Source of the DNA: Solitalea canadensis DSM 3403
Lineage (GTDB): Bacteria > Bacteroidota > Bacteroidia > Sphingobacteriales > Sphingobacteriaceae
Reading direction: 5' to 3'
Assembly (NCBI RefSeq): GCF_000242635.2
Contig: NC_017770.1
Coordinates: forward strand, 1,178,001-1,242,000
DNA: 64,000 nucleotides
This document shows positions 60,286-64,000 of this stretch, in pieces (within the stretch, counting starts at the first letter, position 1; every line of letters begins with the position of its first letter). Below the pieces are notes generated by a model. That model did no database searches. It saw nothing but the letters and a program-made list of their open reading frames with translations, and had not been told where the DNA came from. Both the position numbers and the translations under genes were made by a program.

Positions 60286-62091
60286 ATGAACTCAACAAAA
60301 ACCGCACTATTATTGATGCTATTTCTGATCGCATCATCATTCAAATTTGAAAGCCCTTCCGCTTGGATAAGGATCAATCAATTAGGTTATACACCCTCAA
60401 GCGTTAAAGTGGCAGTGTGGGTTAGTCTATCTGATGAAAGTATCAGTAGTTTTGAACTGATCGATGCTGTGAGTAATCAAGTGGTTTTTACCAATAAGAC
60501 TGGCAAAGCATTTGGCTCTTACGGACCGTTTAAGCAGTCTTACCGATTAAATTTTACTTCATTTAAACAATCGGGAAGCTATTATTTGAAATCGGGCTCA
60601 ATTAAGTCTCCGGTTTTTAAAATCGATAATGATGTTTACAAAGGTACGGCCGATTTTGCTCTACGGTACATGCGACAACAGCGTAGTGGTTTTAATCCAT
60701 ATTTGAAAGATTCATGTCATGTGTATGATGGCTATACCATGTATGGTCCAATGCCCGATTCTACAAGAATTGATGTGTCTGGTGGATGGCATGATGCTTC
60801 CGACTATTTACAATATGCTACTACTTCTGCCAATGCCACTTATCATTTGTTGGCTGCTTACCGAGATTTTCCAACTGTTTTTTCTGATCAGCATGCAGCA
60901 AACGGACTTGAAGGAAAGAATGGTGTGGCAGATATTCTTGACGAAGCAAAGTGGGGTATTGATTGGTTGTTGAAATTGCATCCGCGCGAAGATTGGTTAT
61001 TTAATCAATTAGCAGACGACAGAGATCATCAAGGGATGCGATTACCTACGGAAGATAATGTGGATTATGGGGTAGGCAAGGGTAAAGGGCGGCCGGTTTA
61101 TTTTGCTACAGGAAACCCTCAGGGTTTAGGTAAATACAAAAACAGAGCAACCGGAGTAGCTTCTACTGCCGGCAAGTTTGCAAGTGCATTTGCATTAGCA
61201 TCACAACTCTACAAAGAAAAAAATGACTCTTTGAGCCGACTGTTATTAAATAAATCACTTTCCGCTTATCAATTAGGTATTAAAAAACCAGGTGTTTGTC
61301 AAACCGCACCCAATCTGGCTCCTTATTTTTATGAAGAGGATAACTGGACGGATGACATGGAGCTTGGTGCTGCGGCTTTATACCAACTTACGGGCAACAA
61401 TAAGTATTATAGTGATTCTTGGAATTACAGTTTGCAGGAAAAGGTTACACCGTGGATGGGTGCTGATACTGCTCGTCATTATCAATGGTATCCATTCCAT
61501 AATTTCGGTCATTTTGAATTAACAAAGCTTGTAGCTGCAAAAAACAAGAAAACACTGATTGGTTATTATAAATTAGGTATTGAAAAAGTATTTGAAAAGG
61601 CTAAGAAGAATGCCTTTTACAGAGGGATTCCATTTATATGGTGCTCTAATAATCTAACCACCTCTTTTGCTATACAGTGTTCTTTGTATGAAAAGTTAAG
61701 CGGCGACAAATCCTTTAATGAATTGGAGCAGGCGAATTTCGACTGGCTGCTTGGTTGTAACCCGTGGGGCACAAGTATGGTGTTTGGATTGCCTGAACAC
61801 GGCGATACACCTGTAGACCCACATTCTGCTTTTACACATTTACATCAATTTCCTATTGACGGAGGTTTGGTTGATGGTCCCGTTTACGGAGCTATTTATA
61901 AAAGTTTAAAAGGTATTAGGCTATTTCAACCTGATGAATACGAACTATTTCAGTCCGATTTGGTAGTTTATCATGATGATTATGGCGATTACAGTACCAA
62001 TGAACCAACAATGGACGGAACGGCTTCATTAATTTATCTATTTGCATCAAAAGAATATGGATCACCGGAGGTATCCAAAAGAAAAAAGTAA
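60286..62091 (+). CDS. Glycoside hydrolase family 9 enzyme with N-terminal Ig-like domain
   Basis: 601 residues from the ATG at 60286, which opens the signal peptide (TALLLMLFLIASSFKF); an upstream TTG start is unlikely. N-terminal GH9-type Ig domain about 20-115 (IRINQLGYTPSSVKVAVWVS), catalytic (alpha/alpha)6 barrel from about 125: SGGWHDASDYLQYATTSANA holds the base Asp pair, WLLGCNPWGTSMVFGLPEHG and DPHSAF the substrate His, and DYGDYSTNEPTMDGTASLIY the acid Glu. GH9 includes endoglucanases and exo-glucosaminidases. The frame ends in A-AAA-AAG-TAA and a deacetylase frame continues at -1. Confidence 0.92.
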   Translation: MNSTKTALLLMLFLIASSFKFESPSAWIRINQLGYTPSSVKVAVWVSLSDESISSFELIDAVSNQVVFTNKTGKAFGSYGPFKQSYRLNFTSFKQSGSYYLKSGSIKSPVFKIDNDVYKGTADFALRYMRQQRSGFNPYLKDSCHVYDGYTMYGPMPDSTRIDVSGGWHDASDYLQYATTSANATYHLLAAYRDFPTVFSDQHAANGLEGKNGVADILDEAKWGIDWLLKLHPREDWLFNQLADDRDHQGMRLPTEDNVDYGVGKGKGRPVYFATGNPQGLGKYKNRATGVASTAGKFASAFALASQLYKEKNDSLSRLLLNKSLSAYQLGIKKPGVCQTAPNLAPYFYEEDNWTDDMELGAAALYQLTGNNKYYSDSWNYSLQEKVTPWMGADTARHYQWYPFHNFGHFELTKLVAAKNKKTLIGYYKLGIEKVFEKAKKNAFYRGIPFIWCSNNLTTSFAIQCSLYEKLSGDKSFNELEQANFDWLLGCNPWGTSMVFGLPEHGDTPVDPHSAFTHLHQFPIDGGLVDGPVYGAIYKSLKGIRLFQPDEYELFQSDLVVYHDDYGDYSTNEPTMDGTASLIYLFASKEYGSPEVSKRKK

Positions 62092-62110
62092 TTATTGATG
62101 CTCAGGGAGC
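62067..62110 (+). promoter_or_regulatory. Candidate programmed -1 frameshift signal (GH9 to deacetylase)
   Basis: In the GH9 frame the last bases read A-AAA-AAG (62082-62088) directly before TAA, the strongest known bacterial -1 slippery heptamer, as in dnaX. A Shine-Dalgarno-like GGAGG (62067-62071) lies 10 nt upstream, the spacing that stimulates slippage in dnaX, and a small stem GCTC-AGG-GAGC (62100-62110) lies 11 nt downstream. A -1 slip continues with GTA ATT ATT GAT into the deacetylase frame. A plain mutation or base-count error cannot be excluded. Confidence 0.55.
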
Positions 62111-62786
62111 TATTATTAAAGGCGACACTTCAGCAGCTAAAATTGCATTAGTATTTACCGGTGATGAATTTGCCGACGGAGGAACTGTTATTCAAACAGC
62201 TCTTCGCAGGCAAAAATGTAAAGCATCCTTCTTTTTTACCGGACGATTTTATCGCAATCCTGAGTTTGGCTCATTGGTTAAAAGGTTGAAAGCAAATGGG
62301 CATTATTTAGGTTCGCACTCTGATGCGCATTTATTGTATTGCGACTGGAAGAAAAGGGACAGCTTGCTGGTTAGCAAAGAGCAGTTTATTGCAGACCTTA
62401 ATAAGAGTTTTGCAACGATGGACTCATTGGGGATTGATAAAAATAAGGCCCTTTATTATTTACCTCCCTATGAATGGTATAATAAAACTATAGCCAATTG
62501 GACACATGAACAGGGGTTAACGTTGATTAACTTTTCTCCCGGAACAAGGTCAGCAGCAGATTATACCTGGCCACAACTCGGCAAACAGTACCAAACTGCT
62601 GATAAAATTTATAAGTCAATAATGGATAAAGAAAAAGTGGATGGTTTAAATGGTTTTATCCTCTTGTTACATGTTGGAACTGATAGTAGAAGAACAGATA
62701 AGTTTTATGATCTGCTTGAAAAGCTGATTTTGGAGTTGAAAAACAAAAACTATCAATTCGTTTGCATTGATGAGTTACTCAATTAA
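62088..62786 (+). CDS. Polysaccharide deacetylase (NodB-like) domain, in the -1 frame after GH9
   Basis: 232 codons from the slip site; the first ATG in this frame is only at 62274 and lies inside the domain. Residues encoded from about 62130 are NodB-like: KIALVFTGDEFADGG (catalytic Asp region), ASFFFTGRFYRN, HYLGSHSDAHLLYCDW (metal-binding H-x3-H type), YYLPPYEWYN, and GFILLLHVGTD (final His). The domain would deacetylate amino sugars. Lacking a start or signal peptide of its own, it is best explained as the C-terminal part of a GH9-deacetylase fusion of about 833 residues. Confidence 0.82.
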   Translation, partial: VIIDAQGAIIKGDTSAAKIALVFTGDEFADGGTVIQTALRRQKCKASFFFTGRFYRNPEFGSLVKRLKANGHYLGSHSDAHLLYCDWKKRDSLLVSKEQFIADLNKSFATMDSLGIDKNKALYYLPPYEWYNKTIANWTHEQGLTLINFSPGTRSAADYTWPQLGKQYQTADKIYKSIMDKEKVDGLNGFILLLHVGTDSRRTDKFYDLLEKLILELKNKNYQFVCIDELLN

Positions 62787-62787
62787 G

Positions 62788-62970
62788 TGCGGTTTTGTGC
62801 ATTTTTTAATTTGCAAGTAGGAGTGTTTTTTTACCATTTTTTCATAAAACTTCAAGCTAACTTGCGGTTTTGTGCATATTTATTCCAATAGTGTGCATGA
62901 AAACAAAATAAAGTTTTTATTTTAGGGAGCTCAAATGTTATAGAATCTGAAGCAAATGCAAGAGTTTGCG
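62788..62970 (+). promoter_or_regulatory. TGC-N8-GCA sites before the metallophosphatase gene
   Basis: Two identical sites TGCGGTTTTGTGCA at 62788 and 62863, and TGCAAGAGTTTGCG at 62957. The first begins 1 bp after the deacetylase stop codon. AAATAAAGTTTTTATTTTAG at about 62906-62926 resembles the promoter spacer and -7 region of the other operons. Confidence 0.6.
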
Positions 62971-62992
62971 TTTTTTTAATAGTATAAGTATT

Positions 62993-64000
62993 ATGAATTT
63001 CAGAAAGTGTATTTCCCTGTTATTGGTATTAACAGCATTAAATGTTGCATGTTTCGGTCAAAATGCGTTTAAGTTTGCATTTGTAACCGACACTCATGTT
63101 GGTAATGGAACAGGTGCAGATGACCTGCGTCGTACTGTACAAGATATTAATGCTAATCCTTCTTTAGCTTTTGTAGTCGTAACCGGTGATGTTACTGAGT
63201 TTGGTGCCGACCATGAATTAAAACTTGCTAAGCAAATACTAGATAGCCTTAATAAAAAATACTATGTGATTCCTGGTAATCATGATGCCAATTGGTCAGA
63301 GAGTGGAAGTAACACTTTTAAAACCGTTTTTGGTGCTGAAACATTTTCATTTATTCACGAAGGTTATTTATTCGCCGCAACAAGTTCAGGTCCAAATATG
63401 AGAATGAGCCCAGGACAAATTCCTCGCGAAAATGTTGTATGGCTTGATTCTGTACTTAAAAACATGAAAAATGCCGAAATGCCTGTAATCTATCTGAACC
63501 ATTATCCACAAGACGATGGTCAGAATAACTGGTATGAGGCCATTAACCGTCTTAAGAAAAGAAATACGCAGTTAATCCTGTGTGGTCACGGACATAATAA
63601 TCATAAATACAATTTTGAGAATATCCCGGGTGTAATGGGCCGTTCTAACCTCCGTGCAAAAGACAGTATTGGCGGTTATAATGTGGTAACCATTAAGGAC
63701 GGAATTGCAACTTTCGAAGAAAGAAAACCAATAGTACAAACTCAAAAACAATGGCTGGAGGTTCCATTGGTTAATCATCACTTCAGCAAAGATACCACTC
63801 GATTTCCTCGTCCTTCTTTCGCTGTAAATTCAACCAATAGTGGATTGAAAGTAGTTTGGGAGTTCCAGGATAGGAGTGATGTCGGTGCAGGAATCGCAGT
63901 TACTAAAGATCTCTTGATCGCAGTAAATACCAGTGGCGACATTTATGCATTAAATAAGAAAACCGGTAAAGTAAAATGGACTTTTACCAGCAATGGTAAA
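62993..64000 (+). CDS. Exported metallophosphatase fused to a PQQ-like beta-propeller (3' end outside window)
   Basis: 336 codons visible. Signal peptide (CISLLLVLTALNVACFGQ). Calcineurin-like phosphoesterase about 22-250 with all metal motifs: VTDTHVG (D-x-H), VTGDVTEFG (GD), PGNHDANW (GNHD), LNHYPQ, CGHGHNNHK (GHxH). From about 275 a PQQ-type beta-propeller begins (VVWEFQDRSDVGAGIAVTKD, IYALNKKTGKVKWTF) and continues past the window. Such proteins may cleave phosphodiester or phosphomonoester groups from envelope glycans; the substrate is not known. It shares upstream sites with the NamZ operons. Confidence 0.9.
   Translation, partial: MNFRKCISLLLVLTALNVACFGQNAFKFAFVTDTHVGNGTGADDLRRTVQDINANPSLAFVVVTGDVTEFGADHELKLAKQILDSLNKKYYVIPGNHDANWSESGSNTFKTVFGAETFSFIHEGYLFAATSSGPNMRMSPGQIPRENVVWLDSVLKNMKNAEMPVIYLNHYPQDDGQNNWYEAINRLKKRNTQLILCGHGHNNHKYNFENIPGVMGRSNLRAKDSIGGYNVVTIKDGIATFEERKPIVQTQKQWLEVPLVNHHFSKDTTRFPRPSFAVNSTNSGLKVVWEFQDRSDVGAGIAVTKDLLIAVNTSGDIYALNKKTGKVKWTFTSNGK

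Noticed and set aside
62274-62786. Polysaccharide deacetylase starting at the ATG at 62274
   Set aside because: That start removes the first catalytic strand (VFTGDEF) and any export signal; homologous sequence extends to the end of GH9.

Overview
The window looks like chromosomal DNA of a member of the Bacteroidota, most likely a Sphingobacteriales organism of the Solitalea/Pedobacter kind (the genus is a guess). The reasons are the low GC content, three SusC/SusD pairs, promoters with a TAnnTTTG -7 box, Bacteroidota-type lipoprotein and tail-fibre-like proteins, a DUF5723/OmpA protein with thrombospondin type-3 repeats, and GH171 (NamZ) enzymes.

Layout. 1-5.4 kb: an AraC regulator, a small graveyard (HupE/UreJ and IS21 IstA fragments), an ECF sigma factor with a translationally coupled anti-sigma-like membrane protein, two paralogous exported proteins and a YD-repeat lipoprotein. 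5.7-7.4 kb: a 3' fragment of the tmRNA gene, then a decayed Rhs toxin cassette (stem-loop, deleted RadC-like gene, Rhs tip, putative immunity gene). 7.5-12.4 kb: mixed accessory and housekeeping genes (AbiEii nucleotidyltransferase, SRPBCC protein, sugar isomerase-like protein). 12.5-19 kb: an ArsR regulator and a complete RND efflux system (adaptor, pump, TolC channel), split before tolC by repeat DNA. 19.1-20.1 kb: a MarR regulator with a cysteine cluster and a thioredoxin-like protein.

20.1-35.7 kb is the most unusual part: an array of Rhs toxin modules. A 5'-truncated Rhs gene with its own toxin tip and lipoprotein immunity candidate is followed by four repeated cassettes. Each cassette starts with a long conserved stem-loop, then a RadC-like (JAB) pseudogene remnant, then a nearly identical secreted protein of about 209 residues, then a pyocin-knob/tail-fibre-like gene. 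In three cassettes that last gene is cut by the same amber codon and fused out of frame to the Rhs core, which then carries a different C-terminal toxin domain and a different immunity candidate each time. The fourth keeps the tail-fibre gene intact and has no Rhs tip. This reads as a silent store of toxin/immunity tips sharing about 330 bp of recombinogenic core.

35.8-39.6 kb: a secreted protein, the OmpA-like protein and an EthD-like protein. 39.7-64 kb: a large glycan-scavenging locus. Three SusC/SusD pairs, two GH171 exo-N-acetylmuramidase (NamZ-like) genes, an alpha/beta-hydrolase, a GH9 enzyme joined to a polysaccharide deacetylase across an apparent -1 frameshift signal, and a metallophosphatase/beta-propeller protein form several operons. 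Their upstream regions share a dense family of 14-bp sites of form TGC-N8-GCA, suggesting one regulon, probably for peptidoglycan-derived amino-sugar material. A small inverted-repeat element occurs intact at 39.7 kb and in part at 17.4 and 53.3 kb.
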